The position numbers were made by a program, and so were the translations under genes. Shown piece by piece: positions 1 to 8,093 of a stretch of DNA of 64,000 nucleotides. The DNA is from Bemisia tabaci (Eukaryota > Arthropoda > Insecta > Hemiptera > Aleyrodidae): contig NC_092794.1 of NCBI RefSeq assembly GCF_918797505.1, forward strand, positions 36,219,721 through 36,283,720, read 5' to 3'. Under the pieces are notes generated by a model, which had not been told where the DNA came from, did no database searches, and saw only the letters and a list, made by a program, of their open reading frames with translations. How positions within the stretch are numbered: the first letter of the stretch is position 1; every line of letters starts with the position of its first letter.

Positions 1-128
1 GCTGTTCCCACTCACTCTGCCTCCTCTAGATAAAAATTGGCCGAAGCGATTTCCTTTAAAATTGGTACACGCTTAGCTATTGTAATGAGGAGGTGATTAA
101 AATTATTCCCATTCAAATGCGCTGCCTC
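1..128 (+). mobile_element. Helitron-like 5' fragment, truncated by the window edge
   Basis: These bases are nearly identical to the 5' parts of the two Helitron-like copies starting near 10480 and 11622, which share the GCTGTTCCCACTCAC block and everything up to CGCTGCCTCG. After that block the similarity stops and unrelated AT-rich DNA follows, so this is a broken copy. No coding capacity is seen. The repeat relation is read directly; the Helitron label rests on the better-preserved copies downstream. Confidence 0.7.
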
Positions 129-183
129 GTTTTAATTTAGTAATTTACTTTAATTAATTTATTTAAGTCAAATCTTACTGTAT

Positions 184-330
184 TAGTGTATTTTCCGAAG
201 GAAATACACTATTGCATTCTCCCATGATGTCGGACCTAGACCTGAGACATTGTGAAGAGCACCGATCACGGGTCGTAGATCACGAAAATATATGCTATTC
301 AAATTCATGTGTATATATATATGTATGTAA
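184..330. repeat. Dispersed repeat, inverted partner at 20835-20945
   Basis: The segment around the CCCATGATGTC and GATCACGGGTCGTAGATCACG blocks occurs again in reverse complement at 20835-20945, with moderate divergence. It sits on the 3' side of the Penelope-like fragment (minus strand), so it may be element-terminal sequence or a separate old repeat. No gene is visible in it. Confidence 0.6.
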
Positions 331-390
331 AATAAAGCGAACTTCATGAGTTGTTTAACCGTACATTTATTTATTTTAAACAAAAAAATT

Positions 391-445
391 TTTAATGCGA
401 CGTTTCGGTGCTTATTATTCGCACCATCTTCAGGCAGAGACTGAG
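391..445 (-). ncRNA. Hammerhead-ribozyme-like motif of a Penelope-like element
   Basis: On the minus strand positions 433-397 read CTGAAGA, then a hairpin with GGTGC/GCACC arms, then GAAACGTC. This order matches the hammerhead core CUGANGA, stem II, GAAA and a GUC cleavage triplet. ACGT in GAAACGTC is self-complementary, which fits the minimal dimeric hammerheads described for Penelope-like elements. Stem I is weak, with about three pairs visible. It lies downstream of the endonuclease remnant on the same strand. The motif is seen; activity is inferred. Confidence 0.45.
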
Positions 446-646
446 GCGACAAAACAAGGAAAAACGAGAAATAAACACCTAGTCCTCCGATCCAGAGGAA
501 AAGATAGTTATAATCTAACGAACATTACAAACATTGTTGCCTGAGTTACAGCTATTAATAAATGGTCGACAAAACAATGGGTAACAATTAAAAGGTATCA
601 GTGCCTACCAAATAGTCCTCAAAATGGGAAAATTCTGTCCGTGAAT

Positions 647-1120
647 TCAGAGCGTTGTTATTTTGAGGATGCTTAACCCTTCTAAATTTAAACGGACCTG
701 CTCATTTTTCTCTTGTTTTAGCACTCTGGTGTTATCATAATCAAATTGATGGTTTGTTTCTTTTACGTGCTGCTTAAGTGCCGTTTTTTCATGCTTATTA
801 AACTTGTGTCCGTCAAGGCGCTTATGTACATACTGTGAAGTCTGCCCAATGTAGACCCCTGGGCACCCTTTGCATGGGATTTCATAAACCACGTCGGACA
901 TTTTCTCGTTTGGGATTTTGGTTTTTAGAGCTGATTTAAACCCTTTCAAATTACACTTATTTGTTGTTACTAGCGATAATCCAAATGGTTTTATTGCGGC
1001 ACTTAATTTTTCAGAACATGAGGACAAATACGGTCCAACCACCGTCTCTTCTTTTTCCCTATTTTTGCGAGGGGGGAAGTTCGCTTGAAGTTGTTCGCTG
1101 AAGTTCGCTTTATTAAACAT
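647..1120 (-). CDS. Penelope-like retroelement, GIY-YIG endonuclease fragment
   Basis: The 157-residue open frame is the C-terminal part of a Penelope-like polyprotein. An RT-to-endonuclease linker (about residues 27-80) is followed by a GIY-YIG nuclease: C83 and C86 of the Cys pair, GVY at 88-90, YIG at 90-92, R101, H105 and H110. The family uses this domain to nick the target for reverse transcription. The reverse transcriptase that should precede it is absent: the frame abuts a (TATG)n microsatellite at 1146, so the copy is 5'-truncated and cannot be autonomous. The ATG at 1120 is merely the first Met after truncation. A free-standing homing nuclease is unlikely because the linker is Penelope-specific. 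Confidence 0.85.
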   Translation of the reverse strand: MFNKANFSEQLQANFPPRKNREKEETVVGPYLSSCSEKLSAAIKPFGLSLVTTNKCNLKGFKSALKTKIPNEKMSDVVYEIPCKGCPGVYIGQTSQYVHKRLDGHKFNKHEKTALKQHVKETNHQFDYDNTRVLKQEKNEQVRLNLEGLSILKITTL

Positions 1121-1145
1121 AAAATAACCATGAAATTAGAATTTA

Positions 1146-1159
1146 TATGTATGTATGTA

Positions 1160-1195
<36 letters not shown>

Positions 1196-1220
1196 TGTAT
1201 GTATGTATGTATGTATGTAT
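1146..1220. repeat. (TATG)n / (TA)n microsatellite
   Basis: A near-pure TATG tract with a short TA core separates the truncated Penelope-like remnant from the next repeat. The tyrosine/methionine/cysteine-rich reading frames across it are artefacts of the repeat. Confidence 0.95.
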
Positions 1221-2055
1221 TTCCGCCTTTTGAAGATTTTTCGATTTTTGAGTGGTTATATCTTTCTTACGTTGAAAGATATTTTGACCAATTTTTTTGC
1301 ATTTTGTAGAGACTCATTAGGACTACTATTCTGCGAAAAAAAATTGAAATTTGAGGCAACAGATTTTGAGGGGTGGGGCTCGAAAGTGGGGGGAGGTCAA
1401 ATCTTGTCCACTCGATACTCAAGCGAAAATGAATATTTTGAGCTGAAATTTTTACGGGTGGTAGTTCTCCCCTAGGACTGGTTTGGTATTGAATTTGAGC
1501 TAAATCGGTCGAGCCGTTTAAAAATGGCGAGCTTTGAAAGTTTTAGGCGAGGGGTGCGCGGCATGAGGGGAGCCGGCCGGAGCAGGGCCGCACAGTGGGT
1601 CGGGGGAGAAAGTTTTTGGACAAGCTGATCGTCGCACAGTGGGTCAGGGGAGAGAAGTTTTGGGACAAACTTTTCGTCGCACAGTGGGTCAGGGGAAGGA
1701 AGATTCTGGACAAATTGTTCGTCGCACAGTGGGTCAGGTTAAATGATCTGTTCTTGAACAAAATCTCACCATTTAACCGTCACAACCTTTCGCAGCGCGT
1801 TCGCTGGCAACGTACGCAACTAATATCTTGTGCTCAAGAAATTAATTCATTCCCTTACAGATTGATCCCCCCTCCCCTTCGGAAAATACACTCTTCCCGC
1901 GGTGGAAGCGCGGGTCGCTTAAGAAGACAGAACAACTGGAATGGACACTCAAACTAAAAAGCGCGCGCGAAGCGCGCGTCCTGGGGGGGCTTGGGGGGCG
2001 AAGCCCCCCCCCAAAAAACCGGCGCGGAGCGAAGCGGAGCGCCGGTTTTTTCAAA
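1218..2055 (+). mobile_element. Dispersed non-autonomous element, inverted copy at 9690-10456
   Basis: From TTTCCGCCTTTTGAAG to a GC-rich hairpin ending near 2053 this segment is present in reverse complement at 9690-10456. It contains a 45-bp minisatellite and ends in a hairpin with GGCGC/GCGCC arms bounded by A and T runs. No protein domain is recognisable. The GC-rich terminal hairpins resemble those of the Helitron-type modules elsewhere in the window, so a Helitron derivative is possible but unproven. Confidence 0.65.
1587..1735 (+). repeat. 45-bp minisatellite, about four units
   Basis: Units starting at 1587, 1631, 1676 and 1721 share a CGCACAGTGGGTC core, spaced 44, 45 and 45 bp. Since 45 is divisible by three, one frame carries a repeated VAQWVRG...DKLF peptide, but the frame has no gene context. 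The same array appears inverted and diverged at about 9890-10085. Confidence 0.85.
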
Positions 2056-2199
2056 TGGTTTTTCTGTGTCAATTGTTCGAATTACAATTTTTTTTTAATT
2101 GTTTTTTTAAAATCACTGGTAGACCAGGAGAACCGGGGGGGGGGGGGGTTAGATTCGAAGGGATGGAACCCTAGACCACCCCTAGGATTAAAAGGGAGC

Positions 2200-2510
2200 A
2201 ATTTGAGGATGAGTGTTTCAAATGTGGCGGTCAATCACCGCATCTCTAGAGTGGTGCGTCCCGCGCTCGCCTGTGATTGGCCGACACACTCACTCCCCGT
2301 GGCTACAAATAAGAGCAGCACCCTCGGGCTTACATCCTTACTAGTGCTCAGTCAGTCATCCAAGTCGCACCTCGCACCGCACAGCTCCCGCTTTCTCGCT
2401 TTTGCCAGCTTCCCGCCATCGCAGCTCTTCGCTTCACTAAAATGGCCCTTCTTAGGGCCACCGCATCTCCTAAGCAGTTAAGCACCCATACAAAGACCCA
2501 TTCCTAGTTA
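2200..2510 (+). pseudogene. Possible histone-H3-like promoter and truncated start
   Basis: A GC-richer block has an inverted CCAAT box (GATTGG, about 2274), a TATA-like CTACAAATAAG about 30 bp further on, and an ATG at 2441 in ACTAAAATGGCC context. The short frame opens MALLRATASPKQLST and stops within about 20 codons. The start ATGGCC and a later CCTAAGCAGTTA stretch resemble histone H3 ATGGCC and its PRKQLAT codons with material missing between. If correct it is a truncated, non-functional H3 copy. The resemblance is short and could be chance. Confidence 0.3.
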
Positions 2511-2705
2511 ACAGCCTTCCTTTTGCTGCAGATGGGGTTAGAAGTAGAGGCTTCTTTGCGTTTCATTGACATATTTTGTTGGAAAAAGGAGTTTCAAAAT
2601 GACAGAACTACACGCAGGTGCGCATGCTTCACTGTCCCATAATGTAACTGGACAGGGACAGATTTATAAGAAAAATGAATAGGTTTTGTGGGAGTCTCAG
2701 CTTAC

Positions 2706-2847
2706 CTAGCATCATTATGAAACCTCGTAACATGAAGATCGAATGGAATGTCAGCTTCCATTAAGAGAGGGACGAACTTTTGTTGATAGATGTCCCGTGC
2801 CTTGCACATTCCACTCCGAGGATTAAGAATGATCAAAAGTTTGTTGA
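2706..2847 (-). CDS. Sphingosine-kinase-like lipid kinase, ATP-loop exon
   Basis: This internal exon encodes NKLLIILNPRSG...KARDIYQQKFVPLL...DLHVTRFHNDAR, the start of the DAGK/sphingosine-kinase catalytic domain, whose family phosphorylates sphingosine to sphingosine-1-phosphate. The acceptor is a pyrimidine-rich tract ending in ACAG just above 2847. The donor is GCTAG|GTAAG, with the intron beginning at 2705. The exon starts with two bases completing a codon, matching the single base left over by the exon ending at 47197, so the two exons join in frame. The glycine-rich loop reads SGMCKA rather than the usual SGxGKA, so a conserved glycine is replaced by cysteine. That could be lineage-specific or a sign of decay. 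Later catalytic exons lie beyond the left edge. Confidence 0.75.
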
Positions 2848-2968
2848 CTGTAACACGCAAACGGAAAGGAATTCTGTTGAAAGTCGTCATTCATAGATTT
2901 AGAGGCAAACAGAGAGATAAATGCTTGCAAAAGCATCTTCTAAAGCAAGAAAAGGGGATTAGATGGAC

Positions 2969-3070
2969 CTAGCTGCTTCAGCTCGCTTCGCCCGCCTCCG
3001 CATCTAGCCAGGGGGTCCGCCCCCTGGACCCCCGATCACTCGCTTCAGGGGGATTATGGCTCGCAAGGAA
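2969..3070 (-). mobile_element. Helitron-type 3' terminal module
   Basis: Read on the minus strand, the module contains GAAGCGAGTGATC, GGGGGTCCAGGGGGCGG with its complementary partner, GGCTAG, a GC-rich hairpin (GGGCGAAGCGAGCT) and a terminal CTAG at 2972-2969. The same arrangement ends the copies at 11620, 13022 and 20789. The base after CTAG is G rather than the T expected of a Helitron target, so this end is degenerate. Its 5' part is interrupted by the copia insertion at 3161. Confidence 0.55.
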
Positions 3071-3160
3071 TTACTTCGTGATCTTGCCGGTTGCATTTTC
3101 AGCAACTTCAATCGTTTCAAAAACAACGCTCAAAAACAAATTATTGTAAAAAAAAAAAAA

Positions 3161-3392
3161 TGTCATGAAATATGGCAACAACTGATAAGTGTTGAACGAC
3201 CTTTCTATGTTTAATGTTTACTCTTCAATATTGACGAATGCACCTCGCCTGCGAGCGTTGACCGAGGACAATTACCTGTATATAAGTATCTGTTTTGTGA
3301 ATAAAGTTAGTTAGTATGAAAAGCCGATTTTACTGGCGTTATTCTGTCTGTGCCGTCCTTTTCCCCCCTTCTCCCGCCCATGCATCTTGACA
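3161..3392 (+). repeat. Copia element 5' LTR
   Basis: The segment opens TGTCATGAAATATGGC and closes CATCTTGACA, giving TGTCA/TGACA inverted ends. It contains an AATAAAG polyadenylation-type signal near 3300. It is repeated at 7858-8088 with about three substitutions and one C indel. Confidence 0.97.
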
Positions 3393-3411
3393 GGTTATGG
3401 AGCCCAGTCAC
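3393..3411 (+). other. Primer-binding site, initiator-Met tRNA internal region
   Basis: GGTTATGGAGCCCAGTCA directly follows the LTR. It matches, with one extra A, the Drosophila copia primer site GGTTATGGGCCCAGTCC, which pairs with the anticodon arm of the 5' half of initiator-Met tRNA. This indicates copia-style priming from a cleaved tRNA half. Confidence 0.8.
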
Positions 3412-3516
3412 TACAGCAGTCACTACAGTCATCGTGAGTAAGTAGCTCTGCAAATAGCTGGTATCTTTGTCTTTGTTCAAGTTTGCACCGAACCGAAATT
3501 ATAAGTCACTTATCCA

Positions 3517-3762
3517 ATGGGCTGGTTCGACTCGTCTAGTAAAGTATCCAAGGAGAACGTCAACACTCAGACTCAAACCGTGGAGCAGGAGGTTGCAGTG
3601 GACTATCACAACTACATCTTGTACGGACTGATCATCGCACTAGTACTGGCTTATATTTTGGTTTGGTGGTGCAAATTGAACTATAGGACTCAGAGAAGGC
3701 TACGAGCAGAGGTACAAGAACTCAAAAAGGTTACATCCACAACTCCAGGACAGCGTCTCTGA
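3517..3762 (+). CDS. Small membrane protein in copia leader, unknown function
   Basis: This 81-residue frame lies between the primer site and gag, on the genomic-RNA strand, 104 bp before the gag start. It begins MGWFDSS, so Gly2 with Ser6 fits the N-myristoylation pattern MGxxxS. A polar acidic stretch follows (10-30), then one strong hydrophobic segment at about 33-51, a Cys at 52, and a basic juxtamembrane run (RTQRRLR, 57-63). A short helical tail ends at Leu81. It shares no feature with gag, protease or envelope glycoproteins, having no signal peptide or ectodomain. Being in an otherwise intact element suggests it is maintained. A membrane-anchoring or RNA-export role is speculation. Most copia elements have no such frame. 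Confidence 0.6.
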   Translation: MGWFDSSSKVSKENVNTQTQTVEQEVAVDYHNYILYGLIIALVLAYILVWWCKLNYRTQRRLRAEVQELKKVTSTTPGQRL

Positions 3763-3866
3763 GGCAGCAGGCATCCAGAGGGAGCTTTGGGCGGTTCTAG
3801 CAGGTGGACATCTGACGTGAGGTCCAGGAGCAGAGAACGGGCGCCAAACTCAGGATAGCAGCCAAG

Positions 3867-6800
3867 ATGGAGAACGCATTCATAAAAATCGAGAAACTTT
3901 GGGGTGAAGACAACTTTCAAATATGGAAGTTTCAGGTGACGATCTTGCTTAAGGATAAGGAAGCCTTCAGCATTGTGGAAGGGAGGCAAGCGAGATCATC
4001 AACGAATGCAGAGGAAGCGCACCAATGGGATCTTAAGGACGTGCAGGCACAGAGGATACTCGTCCAAACTGTGGAGACGGGAATCTTGACGCACATCATG
4101 ACAGCGACAAAGAGTTTCCAGATGTGGACAAAGTTGCTTGAGCTTTACGAGAGAAATACGGCACAGAGGAGATGCAACCTACTTCAGGAGTTTTATGGGT
4201 TCAGGATGACGAAAGGAAGTAAACTGGTGGATCAAATCGGAAAACTGCAGAACTTGGCGTATCAACTGGCTCAGACAGAATGCAGGATTAGCGACGACAT
4301 GTTGATCTCCAAAGTGCTCGTATCTCTCCCGGAAAGTTTCAGGTACTTTGCCACGTCTTGGGAATCAACAGAAGCGAGGGAGAAGACTCTTCAGAATTTG
4401 GTGGCGAGACTCGCGGCAGAAGAATCACGAGGTGGCGTGAGGACTTCGGGCACAAAGGACGAATCTGGAACAACGGCGTTTCAGGCGACAAGGAAGGGAA
4501 AGTGTCACAGCTGCGGCATCCCTGGACATTGGAAACGAGAATGTAAGAAACCACCTAAGCAGCAGAACAACAACAACAGCGGCCACAACAATGGAAGGAG
4601 TGGACCAAACAAAGGAGAAGGCGACATGAAGAATTCAGATCAAAAATCAGGCTACCATGCAGACAAGGACGCAGCTGGCAGCATTTGCTTTCTAACAGAA
4701 AACGCAGTGAGTGAAAATAAAAATTGCATTGAATTCTATGTCGATTCTGGTTGTTCTGATCATCTAGTGTTTCAAAAGGATTTATTTAGTGAACTAACAT
4801 TACTAAAGGAACCTATACATATTGCCATAGCAAAAGAAAATGAGTTCATTGAGGCTGTTGGTATCGGAAATATAAATGTTTTGAGTGAAGTAGGGAATAA
4901 AAAAATCGATTGCTGCATAAAAAACGTTCTGCTAGTCCCAAAACTAAGGAAAAATCTCCTATCCGTAAGAAAACTGAACTTGGCGAATATAAAAGTAATT
5001 TTTGAAAATGAGGAAGTAACTCTATCCTGTGAAAATGAGATAATTGGTGTGGGATATGTGAAAAATCTTTATAAAATTCATTTCGAGGTTGTTATGAATC
5101 AAGCTCTGGTCGTAGAAGTTGACAATGAATTAGCTATGAAATGGCATAAAAGACTTGGCCATATCAGCAACACATACTTCGAGAAGCTGATTCATAACAA
5201 TCTGGTCAGTGGCTTGGAAAAGGTCCGAGTCAGCAAGGTCGCATTCTGTGAATCTTGCATAGCTAGTAAACAAACGAGATCAGTTTTCAAAACACGGAGT
5301 AAGAGTACACGAGTTTTACAAATAGTACACTCTGATGTAGGGGGGCCAATATCACCTCAGGGCATGAACGGCGAAAAATATTTCGTGATTTTTGTTGATG
5401 ATTACTCGAATTTTGTTTGGGTATATGTAATCAAAAACAAGAGCGAAGTATTTGGTTGCTTCAAAGAATTCTCACAAATGGCTCAGGCCAAGTTTGAAAA
5501 GAAAATTTCTGTGCTCAGGTGTGATAACGGCCGAGAATATATTTCAAATGAATTTAAAATTTATTGTAAAGAAAACGGGACTACGGTCGATTATGCTATT
5601 CCGTATTCACAAGAACAAAATGGTAAAGCAGAGCGTTTTATGCGAACAATTGTAGAGAAAGCTAGGGCAATGTTGATTGATTCTAATATGCCCAAGAAAT
5701 TTTGGCCAGCAGCAGTTTTAAGTTCAGCTTATTTAATAAATAGAAGTCCGACGGTAAACTTCAATGACATGACACCTGCGGAAGTATGGTATGGTAAAAA
5801 ACCTGACGTAAGCAATCTGAGAATTTTCGGTTCGATTGCATACCGCCATATTCCGAAGGAGTTGCGTAAGAAGTTAGACTCGAAGACCGAGAAATGCATT
5901 ATGATAGGGTATTGCAACAATGGGTATAGACTATGGAGTCCAGAAAAAGGAAAAGTGGTTGTTTCAAGAGATGTAATTTTCAATGAAAATGAGTTGTATT
6001 TTGGGAATCATGCTGTTTTACCGGACTTTGAAGAACATTTCCAGTTAAAAGAAAAAGATAATAAAGAGAATACATTTACTAAAGAAAATGAGATCAGTGA
6101 AACTGAAAGTGATTCTTCAAGTGAATCAAGTGAGGAAAGTGATTCTCAATTCAATAGCTCAAAAGAAGAACCTGATTCCGATTTCGAAACTCCCGAAAAA
6201 GAGATAAACCCAGGGGTTTTACCCAAACGTGAGGTAAAATTACCAGCACATCTTAAAGATTTTGTACTCTATTCTGCATACAATGCCATTGCTTTAGTCG
6301 ATGATATTCCAAGAAATTTTTCTGAGTTGGATTCTAGAGAGGACAAGAAAGAATGGTATCAGGCAGTGAATCGGGAGTTAGAATCAATTAACAAAAAGAA
6401 AGTATGGACTGAGGTGCCAAAACCCAGTAATGCCGAGATCATTGATACAAAATGGGTCTTTACATACAAACCTCATGCAGATGAAAAATACAAAAGTCGT
6501 TTAGTAGCTCGGGGTTTTGCTCAGAAAGACAGTTTTTGCTATGAAGAAATATATTCTCCTGTTGCTAGAATGGCTACCATTCGAACCCTTTTAGCCATAG
6601 GAAACCAGTATGGTTATGAATTTGCTCAATTAGATGTAAAAACTGCCTTCCTGAACGGAAAACTGAATGAAAATGTGTACATTTATCCCCCTGAAGGTGT
6701 AAAATGTAAGAGTGGATTTGTATTAAAATTGAATAAGGCATTATATGGGCTAAGGCAATCAGCAAAGGTCTGGAATTCAGAGTTCAATGAGTTTTTAATG

Positions 6801-7832
6801 AAACTGGGTTTTATCCAATCTGAAAACGATTTCTGTTTATACACAAAAGAATTTGGGGAAGGATTAATTTTTATTTTGATTTTTGTTGATGACATAATTA
6901 TAAGTGCTTCTCGTCATGAACTAATTGAAAGATATAAATCTGAGCTAATCAAGAAATTTGATATTGTAGATTTAGGAACATTGAAACATTTTCTCGGATT
7001 AGAAATCGAGATTGATCCTAAACAGCAAAAAATCAAATTGAGTCAAAAAGAGTATATCTTAAAGGTGTTGGAAAAATATAATATGTTGGAATGTAAACCA
7101 ATTTCTACTCCAATAGATGCACAATTGAAACTAGATTCATCAGCTCAACCAGAATCCAATGTTATTGTAAAAGAGGTGAGGGAAATGGTAGGATGTATTA
7201 TGTATTTAATGTTGGGAACACGCCCGGATTTAAGTTTTGCCATAAATTATTTCAGTAGATTTCAAGGTAAAGCTACGCATGAACTTTTGATCTATTTAAA
7301 ACGAGTTCTGAGATATTTAAAGGAAACAATGAACCTGGAATTAATTTATCAAAATCATAGTACAGACCAGGTGCTTGATTGCTTCGTGGACTCTGACTGG
7401 GGGGGAGATATAAGTGACAGAAAATCTGTTTCAGGATACCTATTTCAAGTATTTGGGAACACAGTGTCTTGGAGTACGAGAAAACAAAATTGTGTTGCCC
7501 TATCGAGTACTGAGGCTGAATTAATATCCCTTTGCAGTTCGATCCAGGAAGGGATTTGGTTGGAAAAACTGTTGGCAGATTTTCAAATCAGAGTCAACTC
7601 AGTCAGAGTGCATGAAGACAATCAAGGGTGTATAAATATTATTAAGAACCCTTCAAATAATAAACGAGTCAAACATATGGACATAAAATATAACTATATT
7701 TCAGATTTATGGAAGAAAGGAAGAATTTCTCTTGAGTACGTTGAGAGTAAAAAACAGTTAGCTGATATTTTAACCAAAGGCCTACCCAGGGTACATTTTT
7801 GTTTTTTGAGAGAGAAACTAGGCTTAGTATAA
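3867..7832 (+). CDS. Copia Gag-Pol polyprotein, intact
   Basis: A single 1321-codon frame encodes everything needed for copia retrotransposition. Gag occupies about 1-210 with the zinc knuckle C213, C216, H221, C226. The aspartic protease has the DSG triad at D293. The integrase zinc region has H427, H432, C461, C464; the core triad D490, D553, E589 has the expected 35-residue D-E spacing. Reverse transcriptase has the LDVKTAFLNG block and catalytic FVDD at 1006-1009. RNase H begins around DSDWGG (D1175) and includes STEAEL and HEDNQG. The order PR-IN-RT-RH is diagnostic of Ty1/copia. There is no internal stop or frameshift. The ATG at 3867 in GCCAAGATGG context is the natural start. How Gag is made in excess is not evident, as no frameshift separates gag and pol. 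Confidence 0.97.
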   Translation: MENAFIKIEKLWGEDNFQIWKFQVTILLKDKEAFSIVEGRQARSSTNAEEAHQWDLKDVQAQRILVQTVETGILTHIMTATKSFQMWTKLLELYERNTAQRRCNLLQEFYGFRMTKGSKLVDQIGKLQNLAYQLAQTECRISDDMLISKVLVSLPESFRYFATSWESTEAREKTLQNLVARLAAEESRGGVRTSGTKDESGTTAFQATRKGKCHSCGIPGHWKRECKKPPKQQNNNNSGHNNGRSGPNKGEGDMKNSDQKSGYHADKDAAGSICFLTENAVSENKNCIEFYVDSGCSDHLVFQKDLFSELTLLKEPIHIAIAKENEFIEAVGIGNINVLSEVGNKKIDCCIKNVLLVPKLRKNLLSVRKLNLANIKVIFENEEVTLSCENEIIGVGYVKNLYKIHFEVVMNQALVVEVDNELAMKWHKRLGHISNTYFEKLIHNNLVSGLEKVRVSKVAFCESCIASKQTRSVFKTRSKSTRVLQIVHSDVGGPISPQGMNGEKYFVIFVDDYSNFVWVYVIKNKSEVFGCFKEFSQMAQAKFEKKISVLRCDNGREYISNEFKIYCKENGTTVDYAIPYSQEQNGKAERFMRTIVEKARAMLIDSNMPKKFWPAAVLSSAYLINRSPTVNFNDMTPAEVWYGKKPDVSNLRIFGSIAYRHIPKELRKKLDSKTEKCIMIGYCNNGYRLWSPEKGKVVVSRDVIFNENELYFGNHAVLPDFEEHFQLKEKDNKENTFTKENEISETESDSSSESSEESDSQFNSSKEEPDSDFETPEKEINPGVLPKREVKLPAHLKDFVLYSAYNAIALVDDIPRNFSELDSREDKKEWYQAVNRELESINKKKVWTEVPKPSNAEIIDTKWVFTYKPHADEKYKSRLVARGFAQKDSFCYEEIYSPVARMATIRTLLAIGNQYGYEFAQLDVKTAFLNGKLNENVYIYPPEGVKCKSGFVLKLNKALYGLRQSAKVWNSEFNEFLMKLGFIQSENDFCLYTKEFGEGLIFILIFVDDIIISASRHELIERYKSELIKKFDIVDLGTLKHFLGLEIEIDPKQQKIKLSQKEYILKVLEKYNMLECKPISTPIDAQLKLDSSAQPESNVIVKEVREMVGCIMYLMLGTRPDLSFAINYFSRFQGKATHELLIYLKRVLRYLKETMNLELIYQNHSTDQVLDCFVDSDWGGDISDRKSVSGYLFQVFGNTVSWSTRKQNCVALSSTEAELISLCSSIQEGIWLEKLLADFQIRVNSVRVHEDNQGCINIIKNPSNNKRVKHMDIKYNYISDLWKKGRISLEYVESKKQLADILTKGLPRVHFCFLREKLGLV

Positions 7833-7848
7833 TTAAAGCGTAAACATT

Positions 7849-7857
7849 AAGTGGGGG
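7849..7857 (+). other. Polypurine tract of the copia element
   Basis: AAGTGGGGG immediately precedes the 3' LTR, 17 bp after the gag-pol stop. It is the expected primer for plus-strand DNA synthesis. Confidence 0.85.
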
Positions 7858-8088
7858 TGTCATGAAATATGGCAACAACTGATAAGTGTTGAACGACCTT
7901 TCTATGTTTAATGTTTACTCTTCAATATTGACGAATGCACCTCGCCTGCGAGCGTTGACCGAGGACAATTACCTGTATATAAGTATCTGTTTTGTGAATA
8001 AAGTTAGTTAGTATGAAAAGCCGATTTTACTGGCGTTATTCTGTGTGTGCCGTCTTTTTCCCCCTTCTCCCGCCCATACATCTTGACA
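7858..8088 (+). repeat. Copia element 3' LTR
   Basis: This is the partner of the LTR at 3161-3392, differing at about three substitutions and one C deletion near the 3' end. It is followed by an A run that matches the A run before the 5' LTR. Confidence 0.97.
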
Positions 8089-8093
8089 AAAAA

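Larger units (their letters stand above)
3161..8088 (+). mobile_element. Complete Ty1/copia LTR retrotransposon
   Basis: A 4.93-kb element bounded by 232-bp and 231-bp LTRs that begin TGTCA and end TGACA. Each end is flanked by AAAAA, consistent with a 5-bp duplication although insertion into an A-tract makes this ambiguous. The LTRs differ at only about four positions, so insertion is fairly recent. It has a copia-type primer site, a short leader ORF, one uninterrupted gag-pol frame and a purine tract before the 3' LTR. It disrupts the Helitron-like remnant whose 3' end is at 2969. Structurally it could be competent for transposition. Confidence 0.95.

Noticed and set aside
647..1120. Homing endonuclease
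   Set aside because: GIY-YIG alone would allow it, but the preceding linker and Cys pair are those of Penelope-like elements.
1842..2174. Arg/Pro/Gly-rich frames on both strands
   Set aside because: Produced by GC-rich hairpins and homopolymers of a repeat; no conservation or start context.
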